The notes under the pieces were generated by a model. It was not told the origin of the DNA. It did no database searches and was given only the letters and a program-made list of their open reading frames with translations. A DNA stretch of 64,000 nucleotides from positions 20,159 through 84,158 of the forward strand of contig NZ_JAQZBC010000013.1 of the NCBI RefSeq assembly GCF_029239295.1, given 5' to 3'. This stretch comes from Sphingomonas sp. (GTDB lineage Bacteria; Pseudomonadota; Alphaproteobacteria; Sphingomonadales; Sphingomonadaceae). Shown piece by piece: positions 1 to 9,740 of this stretch. Numbering within the stretch: the first letter of the stretch is position 1; each line of letters opens with the position of its first letter. A program made the translations under genes and the position numbers.

Positions 1-366
1 CGCAGCGGTAACGAATGGGGCTGGCGACCTGAAGAAATACCGTTGGTGATCGATGAAGCGGAGAAAGCAGGTCTCCTCAACATCGGCGGACAGCTACAGT
101 TCTCTATGCCGGAAGGCACATGCGAATGCTACTGGGTAGAGGTCGATGCGCTGGCCGATGAGCCAAAGGACTTGACCTGGACCGAGCGCGTTGCACTCGC
201 CGCTTCCGCTGCCAGACACAAGATGGCGGACATCAGCCGGCGCTACGACTTCATTGAAGAGGGTCGGAAAGCGTTCGCCGCTCCCTTTCAGGCGTACGAA
301 GCCGCCGGCGGTGATGTTCGCGACCGCGTGTGCTTCATCTGGTACTTACAGGCTGACCAACCCTAA
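1..366 (+). CDS. 3' part of an unrecognised protein (runs off the left edge)
   Basis: The reading frame is open from the first base of the window to a TAA at 364-366, so the true start is probably upstream. A TTG at 43 is the first possible in-window start. The visible 121 residues are soluble, acidic and rich in aromatic residues (for example CECYWVEVD). There is no membrane segment or motif that I recognise. The next gene is convergent, with about 30 bases between the stop codons. No function is proposed. Confidence 0.5.
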   Translation, partial: RSGNEWGWRPEEIPLVIDEAEKAGLLNIGGQLQFSMPEGTCECYWVEVDALADEPKDLTWTERVALAASAARHKMADISRRYDFIEEGRKAFAAPFQAYEAAGGDVRDRVCFIWYLQADQP

Positions 367-396
367 CCGCCCTTCACCCGTTTATGGGTTCACGGC

Positions 397-1422
397 CTAG
401 TCGACGCCGCGGCGCGCCGCATCGGCTTCGCGGATCAACTCGCCGAGGCCAATCGGCCGCACGTTCATCTGGTCCAGCAGCCGCAGCATATTCTCCCACC
501 AGCAGTGGAACCGCGCCAGGTCGGCCGCGTCACGAACATAGGGCGTGTTGCCCGGCACCAGGCTCGGCGAATGGAAGGAAAATGTCAGCAGCCGCTCGCC
601 TGCCGCGACGGCCTCGCGCACAGCGGCCGCCGCTTCGGCGAACGACACGCCCTCGGGCGTCAACGGCACGCGCGACAACAGTCCCGATCGCGCCAGCACG
701 CCGCGGCCGCGCGGCACCCTCCCCGCCAGCCGATGCAGCCGCGCGCCGCCTTGTCGAAGCGCGCCGATGTAGCGGCTCGTCAGCGGCACCTCGATCAGCT
801 CGCCTTCCAGCCGAAACGCCGCCGCCCCGATTGCGCTGTAATCGGGGCCGCCGACCGCGCTGTAATCGTGCAGCGCGCGCATCGAGGTGTCGACGCGGTA
901 GCCGCGCGCCGCCAGCAATGCCGCTGTCGCCCGCCCAAGTCCGTAGCGCCCGGCGCGGAACGCCAACGGTGCGGCGCCAAACGCCTCGGCAATCGCATCG
1001 GTCAGTCGGTCGATCTTCGCCGCCGCCAAGCCGGGGTCGAGGTTCCCGACGAAGGATGACCAGGCCGACGGCGTCTCGTCATGCGGCGGATTGACCCATG
1101 GGTGCAGCTGCGCGCCGAACGACGCCGCGCCATACGCCGTCAGGCTGCGCAGCGTGTCCACCGCGGCGGGGCTGGTGGCTACCGGATAGTCACAAAGGTA
1201 GCAGGGCGCGACACCATGGTCGGCGAACCGGCGATGCATCGCAGGCAGTGCGGCAATTGCCTCCACCGCGGTCGCGTCCCGCGTAAACGGCGCCGACCAG
1301 TCGAACTCCTCTTCAGTGTCGACGAAGATGATGAAGCGGCGGCCCAACGCCGCTGGCCACGCGATCCGATCCGACGGCGGCGGCGGCGGAACCCGCCAGC
1401 CTTGCGAACCGCCCGTCGTCAC
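397..1422 (-). CDS. WalW-like / polysaccharide deacetylase-like protein
   Basis: This 341-aa protein resembles the WalW-like branch of the NodB-fold polysaccharide deacetylases, which act on cell-surface or exported glycans. Near the N terminus it has an acidic segment, FVDTEEEFDW, in the position of the usual catalytic and metal Asp. A His-containing loop AQLHPWVNPP and a segment FRAGRYGLG follow, as expected for the metal site and the substrate-side arginine. No clear signal peptide is present, so it is probably cytoplasmic or exported by a non-classical route. Its start overlaps the stop of the upstream kinase-like gene by four bases (ATGA at 1419-1422), so the two are translationally coupled. 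Substrate is unknown. Confidence 0.75.
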   Translation of the reverse strand: MTTGGSQGWRVPPPPPSDRIAWPAALGRRFIIFVDTEEEFDWSAPFTRDATAVEAIAALPAMHRRFADHGVAPCYLCDYPVATSPAAVDTLRSLTAYGAASFGAQLHPWVNPPHDETPSAWSSFVGNLDPGLAAAKIDRLTDAIAEAFGAAPLAFRAGRYGLGRATAALLAARGYRVDTSMRALHDYSAVGGPDYSAIGAAAFRLEGELIEVPLTSRYIGALRQGGARLHRLAGRVPRGRGVLARSGLLSRVPLTPEGVSFAEAAAAVREAVAAGERLLTFSFHSPSLVPGNTPYVRDAADLARFHCWWENMLRLLDQMNVRPIGLGELIREADAARRGVD

Positions 1423-3164
1423 CCGCCGCTGGTTGCCGCCTGCCCCAGCGTCTCGGCAACCGTCGCCGGCAGCGACACCACGACCCGTCCGGGCATAATC
1501 AGCATCTGCCCGCCAAGGCTCGCCGACAGATTGCGCACCAGCCGAAGGGCAAATCCGGTACCGAGCAGCGGCGCGCCCGGCAGTTCGGCCTCGCGCTCGG
1601 CGTCCAGCGCAAACAATTCCTCTTCCGTCAGATCGGCCAGCGCCCGCGGGAGCGCGATCGATACCAGCGCGGTGTCCAGTCCCGATGAGCCTGCCGTGAC
1701 GGTGATGGTTTCGCCCGGCTGCGCCGCCGACACGATCGTGCCGATCAGACGGCCGAACAGCCGCTCCAGCGCGCGATCGTCGCTTCCCACCGCCAGCGCC
1801 GCGTCCAGTGGCGCGATGGTCAGCGTGCAGCCGCGCATCGTCGCCAGCGATCGCACCTCCTCCGCGATACGCCCCAGCACCGGCGCCAGCGCCATCACCG
1901 CGGGGCGCAGCTGCAGCGCATCCCCCTCGATCCGGGCCGCCAGGTCGAGATCCTCGATCGCCGCGATCAGATCCGCCGCCAGGCTGCGGATGGCCGCGGC
2001 GCGCTCGCGATAGACAGGCGCCACGGGACCAAGCAGCTGCGCTTCGATCAGCTCGGAAAAGCCGGCGATCGCGTTGGTCGGCGTGCGCAGTTCATGCACT
2101 AGGCGGCGCAGCCCCTCGGCATTGCCCTCCTCCACGCTGCGTGGTGCGCGCTCGTCACGGCGCGGGCGCCGCGCGCTGCCGCGATAGCCGCAAAAGCGTG
2201 CCGTCGCCGCGTCGAACAGCGGCGTTGCAGACAGCCGCCACTCACCGGCGAGCGCCGCCGCACCGTCCAGCGTCAGCCGCGCGTCGGTGAAGCTGGTCCG
2301 CGTTCGGATCGCGCTGCTTACCACGTCGTCCACCTGCGCCGTGCCGCTGGCCGGTGCCGTCAGCGAAAGGCCGATCAGCGCCCCGCGCGGCATCGCGTCG
2401 GTCCATGTCACGGTTCCATCGGCGCCGGTCTCGAAGCGGAAGGTATCGACCACGCGCAGCCGCGGCGGCGGCGCGGCCGGCCCCCGTGCCCGCTGGAAGC
2501 TGGCGATCCGATCGACCAGTTCGGCGATCTCGAACCCGCCCGTGTCACGCGGCTGCGGCGCTGGCGCTAAATCCGGCGCAGCCGGTTGCGGCGCATCGCT
2601 CGACACGATCACGCTCAGCTCGGCGACCACGTCATCGTCGGCAGGGGAAACATCGGCAGGCGCCGCGCTCAGTTCGCCCGCCGCCGTGAACGGCGCGCCA
2701 TCATAGCCCAGCACGAAATCAGTCGATCCGAACGCCTCCAGCGCGCGGACCACGTCGGGCGCCAGATCGTCGCGCCGGCGCAGCACCGCCCGTCCGACTG
2801 GCCCCAGCTGCGGCACCATCGTCATCCATTCGCTCGCCGAAAGCCGCGCCGCGCGCAGGGCGGCAGAGGCGATCTCGGGCGTATCGCCGGCGAAGAAGGA
2901 TACCAGTTCGACCGGTGGGTGGCCCAGCGCAAGGCTGCGGGCCGATGCTGCGCGCACGGCGGCCGGAACATGCCCGCGCAATGCCCGCAAGCGGCCGATC
3001 GTCTCCGTATCGGGCTGGACGCGCCCCCGCGCAATGAGGTCGGTCAGCTGGCGGAACGTCGCCTGCGCGCCAAAGGCGGTGGAGGAATCCGCAGCCAACA
3101 CAGTCTTTAGACTATCGTCGAACCGCACGAACTGCCCCGTTTTACCGCGGCGACCCTTCGCCAC
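1419..3164 (-). CDS. Histidine-kinase-like protein with degenerate ATP-binding domain
   Basis: This 581-aa protein has no membrane segment. Residues 1-230 are Ala/Pro-rich with no clear domain. About 240-330 looks like a PAS-type sensor fold. Residues 350-375 form a HisKA dimerisation helix with an intact H-box (HELRTP, His357). The C-terminal HATPase-like region is unusual. The N-box Asn is absent (LFGRLIGTIVSAA replaces a normal N-box helix), no DxGxG is visible, and only the later GTGFALRLVRNL segment remains recognisable. It may therefore bind ATP poorly, or act as a phosphotransfer or scaffold partner. It is the first gene of a two-gene unit with the WalW-like gene, divergent from the Lrp gene. 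Confidence 0.75.
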   Translation of the reverse strand: MAKGRRGKTGQFVRFDDSLKTVLAADSSTAFGAQATFRQLTDLIARGRVQPDTETIGRLRALRGHVPAAVRAASARSLALGHPPVELVSFFAGDTPEIASAALRAARLSASEWMTMVPQLGPVGRAVLRRRDDLAPDVVRALEAFGSTDFVLGYDGAPFTAAGELSAAPADVSPADDDVVAELSVIVSSDAPQPAAPDLAPAPQPRDTGGFEIAELVDRIASFQRARGPAAPPPRLRVVDTFRFETGADGTVTWTDAMPRGALIGLSLTAPASGTAQVDDVVSSAIRTRTSFTDARLTLDGAAALAGEWRLSATPLFDAATARFCGYRGSARRPRRDERAPRSVEEGNAEGLRRLVHELRTPTNAIAGFSELIEAQLLGPVAPVYRERAAAIRSLAADLIAAIEDLDLAARIEGDALQLRPAVMALAPVLGRIAEEVRSLATMRGCTLTIAPLDAALAVGSDDRALERLFGRLIGTIVSAAQPGETITVTAGSSGLDTALVSIALPRALADLTEEELFALDAEREAELPGAPLLGTGFALRLVRNLSASLGGQMLIMPGRVVVSLPATVAETLGQAATSGG

Positions 3165-3309
3165 GTCATCCCGCTCCTACCCTACGTGTCAGCGATCGCA
3201 AGCAACAGAATCACACACTTGTCACACGGTGAGACAATTGCGTTCTCGCGCAACTAAACTATAGGACCGGGCATGTTCTTGATAGAAAAGCTGCGTGCGG
3301 AAAGCGCGC

Positions 3310-3783
3310 ATGGTGCTTGACCGGATCGATCGGCGGATCCTCGCACTGCTCCAGGAAGATGGCCGGATGACCAACGTTGACCTGGCGGAAAAGGTCGGGC
3401 TGACCGCTCCGCCATGTCTGCGCCGGGTGCGATCGCTGGAGCAGGCGGGGGTGATCCGCGGCTATCACGCCAATTGCGAGCCGGCGATGCTCGGCTTCCC
3501 CATCACGGTGTTCGCGATGGTCAGCCTGCGCAGTCAGGCGGAGCATGATCTGGCGGCGTTCGAGCGGCATGTGGCCGGCATCCCGGAAGTGCGCGAATGT
3601 CACATGCTGAACGGCGAGATCGACTTCATCCTGAAGATCGTCGCGTCGGACCTGGAATCATTCCAGCGCATCCTGACCACGCATCTCACCGCCGCGCCCA
3701 ACGTGGCCAGCGTCAAATCCTCGCTCACCATCCGCACGGCAAAGGCCCAGCCGGGCGTGCCGATCGTGGTGGAGGAAGAGTAA
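3310..3783 (+). CDS. Lrp/AsnC family transcriptional regulator
   Basis: This 157-aa protein has the standard two-domain Lrp/AsnC architecture. An N-terminal winged helix (about 1-60; LDRIDRRILALLQEDGR, then a recognition helix LTAPPCLRRVRSLEQAG) is followed by a C-terminal RAM effector-binding domain (about 70-145). Proteins of this family bind amino acids or related metabolites and regulate their metabolism. I chose ATG 3310 because GGAAAG lies five bases upstream. A GTG at 3295 in the same frame would add five residues. It is transcribed away from the kinase-like gene and ends in front of a strong bidirectional terminator. The target genes are not evident from context. Confidence 0.9.
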   Translation: MVLDRIDRRILALLQEDGRMTNVDLAEKVGLTAPPCLRRVRSLEQAGVIRGYHANCEPAMLGFPITVFAMVSLRSQAEHDLAAFERHVAGIPEVRECHMLNGEIDFILKIVASDLESFQRILTTHLTAAPNVASVKSSLTIRTAKAQPGVPIVVEEE

Positions 3784-3847
3784 CGCCCCAGCCTCTCGGG
3801 CGGTACTGACCTGCCATCCTCCACGCACTGAATTGCGTGCCACCAAC

Positions 3848-3876
3848 AAAAAAGGGGCGGCCTCGGCCGCCCCTTT
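3848..3876. terminator. Bidirectional intrinsic terminator between lrp-like and TPR genes
   Basis: There is a perfect 12-bp inverted repeat (AAAGGGGCGGCC at 3851-3862 and its complement at 3865-3876) with a two-base TC spacer. A run of six A at 3848-3853 gives a U-tract for the leftward transcript of the TPR gene. The two flanking genes converge here. Confidence 0.85.
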
Positions 3877-3898
3877 CCATGTGATCAATCCGCCAGGA

Positions 3899-5194
3899 TC
3901 AGGCCGTCGGCGGGTTGTCCAGATACACCGACCACAGCGACGCGATGTCGGTGCGCGGCGCAGTCTTCACCTCGGCGAAGGCGGCCTTTGCGCCAGCCTT
4001 GTCGCCCGATTTGGCGAGCGCGATGCCGAGGTGTGTGTTCACCACGTCGGCATCGACGCCGCCCTTCTGCAGCGCGACGCGGTACAGCTCGACCGCCTTG
4101 GCATAATTGCCCATGCCCAGGTATGCGTCACCCGTGTTGAGCGCGATGCGGCCGTTCGCGCCGGCCTTCGCCTTTGCTTCGACCGGTGCCAGCGAACCCT
4201 CGCTCGCGATCGCCTGATTGGCGACGCGCATCAGGTCGTTGGCCGACTGGCTGCTCGCCGGGATCTTGCCCGCGGCCTTGCCTTCGTCCAGCACTGCCTT
4301 GGTCTCGTACGGCAGGCCCAGATCATAGGTCCACTGCGCATAGGTCTCGTAATCATACTGGTCGGCCAGCGCCTTGCTGGCGCGCATCAGGCGATACAGG
4401 TCGACCTTCTGCCCCTTGTCGAGCGTCACGGCGCTCTGCTGCGTCAGACCATAGGTCACGACGCCGTCACGCCAGTTCTTGGCGGTCGGATAGGCGACGA
4501 CCCACTTCTTGATCCAATTGGCGGTCTGCGGTCCCATGCGCTTCTTGTTGGTCTGCGCGATGGCGTACTTGTACAGGTCTTCGCTCGGCTTCTGGCCGGC
4601 CGCGACCTGCGCGTCGATCGCCTTCTCCAGCTCGGTAGATCCACCGGCGATATCGCCCGAATCCATCTTCAGCTTGACCATCTGCAGCGGCAGATTGGGG
4701 TCATTGTAGCCCAGTTGCTGGGCGCGCTGGAAATAGCTGATCGCGCCGGCATTGTCCTTGGCGTTCGCCGCCATGATGCCCAGCTGATAATTGTACTTCG
4801 CCACGTCGACCGCCGGGGTCTTCGGATTGGCGATCAGCGCCTCCAACGGTGCCTTCAGCCCGGATTCGTTCACCTGCTGGTTGGCAGCGCGCGCTTCCTG
4901 GATCTTCACGGCCTCGGACTGAAGCTGAAGCGCAGAGACGATGTAGCGGTCGTCGTCGGTCTTGGCAGCGGCCTGCGCCGTACCCAGCGCTGCGGCGGCA
5001 GCGGCGAAATCCTTCGCGCCGATCGCGGTCTGAGCGGCAGCGGCAGCATTCTGCACGTCCTTGCTCAGCTTCAGCGACGGACCACCGCCCTTCTGCTCAT
5101 TCTTCTTCTGAGCGACAGCCGGAGCCGACACGGCAACGCCCGCCACACCTGCCATAAGCGCCGCCGCAAAGGCGACGCGGGAAATGCTCTTCAT
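3899..5194 (-). CDS. Exported TPR-repeat protein
   Basis: This 431-aa protein begins with a clear Sec signal peptide (MKSISRVAFAAALMAG, ending SAPAVAQ), so it is periplasmic or otherwise exported. The mature part is Ala-rich and helical with TPR-like repeats. Recognisable units include YNYQLGIMAANAKDNAGAIS, the aligned LGMGNYAKAVELYRVAL segment and a C-terminal LGIALAKSGDKAGAKAAF segment. I chose the start at 5194 because AAAGGAGAG lies eight bases upstream. A longer frame would add ten residues without a ribosome site. It has its own terminator and no operon partners. A general scaffolding or envelope-assembly role is likely, but no partner can be named. Confidence 0.8.
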   Translation of the reverse strand: MKSISRVAFAAALMAGVAGVAVSAPAVAQKKNEQKGGGPSLKLSKDVQNAAAAAQTAIGAKDFAAAAAALGTAQAAAKTDDDRYIVSALQLQSEAVKIQEARAANQQVNESGLKAPLEALIANPKTPAVDVAKYNYQLGIMAANAKDNAGAISYFQRAQQLGYNDPNLPLQMVKLKMDSGDIAGGSTELEKAIDAQVAAGQKPSEDLYKYAIAQTNKKRMGPQTANWIKKWVVAYPTAKNWRDGVVTYGLTQQSAVTLDKGQKVDLYRLMRASKALADQYDYETYAQWTYDLGLPYETKAVLDEGKAAGKIPASSQSANDLMRVANQAIASEGSLAPVEAKAKAGANGRIALNTGDAYLGMGNYAKAVELYRVALQKGGVDADVVNTHLGIALAKSGDKAGAKAAFAEVKTAPRTDIASLWSVYLDNPPTA

Positions 5195-5318
5195 GAAAAC
5201 TGCTCTCCTTTGAGGCGTGAACACTTGAATAGACGCTTAGTGCCCTCGTGCCGCTCCATCAAGAAAGCGCGCTGAACGGACATTGAACGTAATGATTTGC
5301 ACGCCTAGCCGTTTCTTC

Positions 5319-5975
5319 ATGAAAACGGCAATCATCGGCGCAAGCGGCGGGATCGGGCAGGCACTGGCTGAGGCGCTGGAGGAAGAAGGCGCATCGGTCC
5401 GCCGCTACGCTCGGCCGGCGCTCGACCTTCTCGACGAATCGACCATCGCCGCGGCGGCCGCCAGCGCCGGATCGCCAGAGCTGGTGATCGTCGCCACCGG
5501 TATCCTGCACGATGCGGAAAACGGCCCCGAGAAATCGATCGCGGCGCTGGACCCCGCTTGGCTCGCCCAACAATATGCCATCAACGCGATCGGCCCGGCG
5601 CTGATCGCCAAGCACTTCCTGCCCATCATGCCCAGACAGGGCCGGTCGGTACTGGCGTTCCTGTCGGCGCGGGTCGGCAGCATCTCTGACAATCGACTGG
5701 GCGGCTGGTACGGCTATCGCGCCAGCAAGGCCGCGCTGAACCAGCTCATCCGAACGCTGTCGATCGAGGACAAGCGCCGCAACGAACGCGGCATCATTGT
5801 CGGACTTCATCCGGGGACGGTTGATACGAAGTTGTCGAAGCCATTCCAGCAGGCCGGGCGTGACCTGTTCAAGCCGGATCGCGCGGCGGTGCAACTGCTG
5901 GATGTGATCGACGGGCTGAAGCCGCAGGACAGCGGCCGGGTGTTCGCCTGGGACGGGGCGGAGATCGCGCCCTAG
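5319..5975 (+). CDS. Short-chain dehydrogenase/reductase
   Basis: This 218-aa SDR has the N-terminal NAD(P)-binding glycine motif GASGGIGQAL, an ATGIL segment in the NNAG-like position, a Ser in FLSARVGSIS and the catalytic YRASK. It resembles the short C-factor/CsgA-type SDRs that are common as single genes. The ATG at 5319 places the glycine motif at the very N terminus, as is normal. Upstream in-frame starts (TTG 5283, ATG 5292) would add an unlikely extension. Substrate is unknown. It is followed by the gyrA promoter region. Confidence 0.85.
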   Translation: MKTAIIGASGGIGQALAEALEEEGASVRRYARPALDLLDESTIAAAAASAGSPELVIVATGILHDAENGPEKSIAALDPAWLAQQYAINAIGPALIAKHFLPIMPRQGRSVLAFLSARVGSISDNRLGGWYGYRASKAALNQLIRTLSIEDKRRNERGIIVGLHPGTVDTKLSKPFQQAGRDLFKPDRAAVQLLDVIDGLKPQDSGRVFAWDGAEIAP

Positions 5976-6089
5976 CCGCGGCCAGCAGCGGCCTTTGCGC
6001 CACCCGCGCGCGCCCGTACGCGCGCGTGACATTTCAGTTGCACCCTCCTAGAGCGGGACGATCACGGAACCCATAGTGAAAGTAGCGTT

Positions 6090-8876
6090 TTGACCGACGA
6101 GACCGTCCTCGCCGACCCATCGGACATCGCTCCGATCTCCATCGTCGAGGAAATGAAGACCAGCTACCTCGATTACGCGATGAGCGTGATCGTGGCACGC
6201 GCGCTCCCCGACGTTCGCGACGGGTTGAAGCCGGTGCACCGGCGCATCCTCTATTCGGCGAACGAAAGCGGCTTCACCTACAACCGCCCGTACCGAAAGT
6301 CGGCCCGCATCGTCGGTGACGTGATCGGTAAATATCACCCGCACGGCGATACCGCGATCTATGACGCCTTGGCCCGCATGACGCAGGACTGGTCGATGCG
6401 CGCGCCGCTGATCGACGGCCAGGGCAACTTCGGCTCGATGGATCCCGATCCGCCCGCCGCGATGCGTTACACGGAGGCGCGCCTGTCGCGCGTCGCCGAT
6501 TACCTGCTCGACGATCTCGACAAGGACACGGTCGATTTTCAGCCGAACTATGACGGCTCGGAAAGCGAACCTCAGGTCCTCCCCGCGCGCTTCCCCAACC
6601 TGCTGGTCAACGGCGCCGGCGGCATCGCGGTCGGCATGGCGACCAACATTCCGCCGCACAATCTGGGCGAAGTCGTCGACGCCTGCCTCGCCTATCTCGA
6701 TCGCGCGATCAGCGGCGGGGAGCCACTGACGACCGAAGAACTGATGGAGATCGTGCCCGGGCCGGACTTCCCGACCGGCGCCGTGATCCTCGGCCGTGCG
6801 GGCGCACGCAGCGCCTATGAGACGGGCCGCGGCTCGATCATCGTGCGCTCGCGCTATGTGATCGAGGAAGGGCGCGGCGAGCGTCGCTCGATCGTCCTCA
6901 CCGAAATCCCGTACCAGCAGGGCAAGAATGCGCTGGTGGAGAAGATTGCCGAAGCCGCGAAGGACAAGCGGATCGAGGGGATCGGCGACGTCCGCGACGA
7001 ATCGAACCGCGAGGGCGTTCGCGTCGTCATCGAGCTGAAGCGCGATGCCACGCCGGAAGTGGTGCTGAACCAGCTGTGGCGTCACACGCCGGCGCAGGGC
7101 AGCTTCCCCGCCAACATGCTCGCGATCCGCGGTGGCCGGCCGGAGATGCTGCCGCTGCGCGAAATCATCGCCGCCTTCATCCAGTTTCGCGAGCAGGTCA
7201 TCACCCGCCGCTCGAAGTTCGAACTGGCGAAGGCGCGTGACCGCGCGCACATCTTGCTCGGCCTCGTCATCGCCGTGACGAACCTGGACGAGGTCGTCCG
7301 GATGATCCGCGGTTCGTCCTCGCCGGCCGAAGCACGCGCTGCCCTGATGGCGCGCGACTGGCCGATCGCGGAGATCGCCGGCTACATCAAGCTGGTCGAA
7401 GCGGTCGAAACCGAGATCACTGGCGACACCTATCGCCTGTCGGAAATCCAGGTTCGCGCCATCCTCGACCTGCGCCTCCACCGCTTGACGGCACTGGGCC
7501 GTGACGAGATCGGCGACGAGCTAAAGACGCTGGCCGGTTCGATCGCGGAGCTGCTCGCGATCCTTGCCGACCGCGTGAAACTGTATGCGGTAATGCGCGA
7601 GGAACTGACCGAGGTTCGCGCGCTCTTCGCCACCCCGCGCCGGACCGAAATCGCCGCTGCCGCCGACGGCATCGATGACGAGGATCTGATCGAGCGCGAG
7701 GACATGGTCGTCACCGTGACCATGCAGGGCTACATCAAGCGCACGCCGCTGGAGGCGTTCCGCGCCCAGGCGCGCGGCGGCAAGGGCCGCAGCGGCATGG
7801 CGACCAAGGACGAGGACGCCGTCACCAGCCTGTTCGTCACCTCGACGCACACGCCGGTGCTGTTCTTCTCCACGCTCGGCCGGGTCTATCGCATGAAGGT
7901 GTGGCGCCTGCCGGAAGGCAGCGCGAACACCCGTGGCCGTCCGATGATCAACCTCTTGCCGCTTCAGCCGGGCGAGACGATTTCCACCGTCCTGCCGCTG
8001 CCGGAGGACGAATCGGAATGGGGCAAGCTCCACGTCATGTTCGCGACCGCACGCGGCAGCGTGCGCCGCAACGCGATGGACGCCTTCACCAACGTGCCCT
8101 CGAACGGCAAGATCGCGATGAAGTTCGAAGGCGACGATGTCGACGATCGCCTGATCGGCGTCGCGCTGCTCGAGGAAAATGACGACGTCCTGCTCGCCAC
8201 GCGCCAGGGCAAGGCGATCCGCTTCCCCGGCAACGACGTGCGCGAGTTCCAGAGCCGCAACTCGACCGGCGTGCGCGGCATGCGCCTCGCGCCCGGCGAT
8301 GAGGTGATCTCGCTGTCGATCCTGCACCGTACCGGCGCCACGCCGGAGGAGCGTGAGGAATATCTCCGCTTTGCCCCGTGGAAGGCGACCGAGCGTGAGG
8401 GCGAGCCGCAGATCCCGATGGACCGGTTCGAATTCCTGCGCGCGCACGAACAGTTCATCCTCACCGTCTGCGCCAACGGCTATGGCAAGCTGTCCTCGGC
8501 GTTCGAATACCGCCGCACCGGCCGCGGTGGTCAGGGCATCACCAACATCGACAATATCGGCCGCAACGGCCCGGTCGTCGCCAGCTTCCCGGCGAGCAAG
8601 AACGACCAGCTGATGCTCGTCACCGATCAGGCCAAGCTGATCCGCATGCCGCTCGCGAGCCTGCGCGTCATCGGCCGCAACTCGGCCGGCGTGCGCCTCT
8701 TCAACGTCAGCGACGACGAACATGTCGTCGGCTGCGCACGGATCGACGAGGAGCCAGAGCCCGAGAACGCCGCCGAGGAAGCGGTCGCCGCGGAACTCTC
8801 GCCCCCTGAAATCGCTCCAGACACGGGCGCGACGATCGGCGATGATGCCGCCGCCGGCCCGGAGGATGGCCAGTGA
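6090..8876 (+). CDS. gyrA: DNA gyrase subunit A
   Basis: This 928-aa protein is GyrA, the breakage-reunion subunit that with GyrB introduces negative supercoils. The catalytic tyrosine is Tyr127 in MRYTEARLS. The quinolone-contact region reads [11 protein letters not shown], so the residue equivalent to E. coli Ser83 is Thr88 and the Asp87 equivalent (Asp92) is kept. The C-terminal pinwheel domain carries a GyrA box (QARGGKG). The acidic Ala-rich tail (about 885-928) is typical of the family. The start is a TTG at 6090, and no in-frame ATG lies close upstream. Its stop overlaps the GTG of the next gene, so DUF952 is co-translated. Confidence 0.97.
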   Translation: MTDETVLADPSDIAPISIVEEMKTSYLDYAMSVIVARALPDVRDGLKPVHRRILYSANESGFTYNRPYRKSARIVGDVIGKYHPHGDTAIYDALARMTQDWSMRAPLIDGQGNFGSMDPDPPAAMRYTEARLSRVADYLLDDLDKDTVDFQPNYDGSESEPQVLPARFPNLLVNGAGGIAVGMATNIPPHNLGEVVDACLAYLDRAISGGEPLTTEELMEIVPGPDFPTGAVILGRAGARSAYETGRGSIIVRSRYVIEEGRGERRSIVLTEIPYQQGKNALVEKIAEAAKDKRIEGIGDVRDESNREGVRVVIELKRDATPEVVLNQLWRHTPAQGSFPANMLAIRGGRPEMLPLREIIAAFIQFREQVITRRSKFELAKARDRAHILLGLVIAVTNLDEVVRMIRGSSSPAEARAALMARDWPIAEIAGYIKLVEAVETEITGDTYRLSEIQVRAILDLRLHRLTALGRDEIGDELKTLAGSIAELLAILADRVKLYAVMREELTEVRALFATPRRTEIAAAADGIDDEDLIEREDMVVTVTMQGYIKRTPLEAFRAQARGGKGRSGMATKDEDAVTSLFVTSTHTPVLFFSTLGRVYRMKVWRLPEGSANTRGRPMINLLPLQPGETISTVLPLPEDESEWGKLHVMFATARGSVRRNAMDAFTNVPSNGKIAMKFEGDDVDDRLIGVALLEENDDVLLATRQGKAIRFPGNDVREFQSRNSTGVRGMRLAPGDEVISLSILHRTGATPEEREEYLRFAPWKATEREGEPQIPMDRFEFLRAHEQFILTVCANGYGKLSSAFEYRRTGRGGQGITNIDNIGRNGPVVASFPASKNDQLMLVTDQAKLIRMPLASLRVIGRNSAGVRLFNVSDDEHVVGCARIDEEPEPENAAEEAVAAELSPPEIAPDTGATIGDDAAAGPEDGQ

Positions 8877-9238
8877 CAGAACCGACGGCAGCTCAAGTGA
8901 CCACCGCGTACAAGGTGCTGACTGCCGAACAGATGGCGGCGCTGGAGCACGAAGGCTCCTTCGCCGGCGCGCCGGTGGATGTGGCCGACGGCTACATCCA
9001 CCTGTCCACCGCCGCCCAGCTGACCGAAACGGTCGACAAGCATTTCGCCGGTCAGCACGATCTGCACGTCGCGGCGGTCGATCTGGAGGCGCTCGGCGAC
9101 AAGATCCGTTGGGAGGAAAGCCGCGGCGGGCAGCTGTTCCCGCACCTGTACGGTCCGATGACGCTCGACACGGTCGTCGCCTACAGCCCGATGGAGCGTG
9201 AACCCGACGGCACGGTGCGACTGCCCGTCACTGGCTGA
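8873..9238 (+). CDS. DUF952 family protein
   Basis: This 121-aa protein matches the DUF952 family: AYKVLT near the start, the conserved DGYIHLSTAAQL segment, and a C-terminal GQLFPHLYGPM. These proteins have an ADP-ribosyltransferase-like fold, but no reaction is established. The GTG start overlaps the gyrA stop (GTGA at 8873-8876), so it is expected to be made from the gyrA mRNA. The gene converges on the DUF488 gene. Confidence 0.85.
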   Translation: MTEPTAAQVTTAYKVLTAEQMAALEHEGSFAGAPVDVADGYIHLSTAAQLTETVDKHFAGQHDLHVAAVDLEALGDKIRWEESRGGQLFPHLYGPMTLDTVVAYSPMEREPDGTVRLPVTG

Positions 9239-9245
9239 CGCTTCT

Positions 9246-9264
9246 CGGCGGACGCAGGCCGCCG
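9246..9264. terminator. Short GC hairpin between convergent genes
   Basis: CGGCGG at 9246-9251 pairs with CCGCCG at 9259-9264 across a seven-base loop. There is no U-tract, so this is at best a weak or Rho-assisted terminator. Confidence 0.35.
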
Positions 9265-9277
9265 CCAGCCGCCCGCG

Positions 9278-9709
9278 TCAGGCGTACAGGTCCACCACCG
9301 GCTCGCCCCCGCCCTCTTCCTGCAGCAGGAGCGTGCGGTGGCAATGGCAGGGATCCCGCTCGTAACACAGCAGCGCGCTCGGCTTCTCCGCCGCCAGCGT
9401 CCGCATCACCGCAGCCGCCGCCTGCGCCTCGGGCAGCGCCAGCTGATGGTCATAGACCTCGCGCAGCGTCGCCACATCGCCCTTCTTGGCCGCATCGCGC
9501 CCCCGCTTGGGCGTGCCCAGCGGCTTCAGATGGACATAGTCGATCCCGGCCTCGCGCAGTGATGCCGCCAGCGTCGATTTGGAGAAGCCCGGCCGGCGCG
9601 ACAGCGGCAGCGCGCGGACATCGATCACGCGCTCAACGCCGGCCTTTTGCAAGGCGCCGATGAACTCGTCCATGGTCACGCCTTCGTAACCGATGGTGAA
9701 GATGGTCAT
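9278..9709 (-). CDS. DUF488 family protein
   Basis: This 143-aa protein is a typical DUF488 member. It starts TIFTIGYEGVTMDEFIGAL, continues with VIDVRALPLSRRPGFSK and ends with a Cys/His-rich CYERDPCHCHR segment. The last could bind a metal or hold a catalytic cysteine. The family has no settled function. It stands alone, convergent with the gyrA unit and followed on the same strand by the NTF2-like gene. Confidence 0.88.
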   Translation of the reverse strand: MTIFTIGYEGVTMDEFIGALQKAGVERVIDVRALPLSRRPGFSKSTLAASLREAGIDYVHLKPLGTPKRGRDAAKKGDVATLREVYDHQLALPEAQAAAAVMRTLAAEKPSALLCYERDPCHCHRTLLLQEEGGGEPVVDLYA

Positions 9710-9740
9710 GCGCGCTCCCCTGGCGAGGTCGCGGCGCCGC

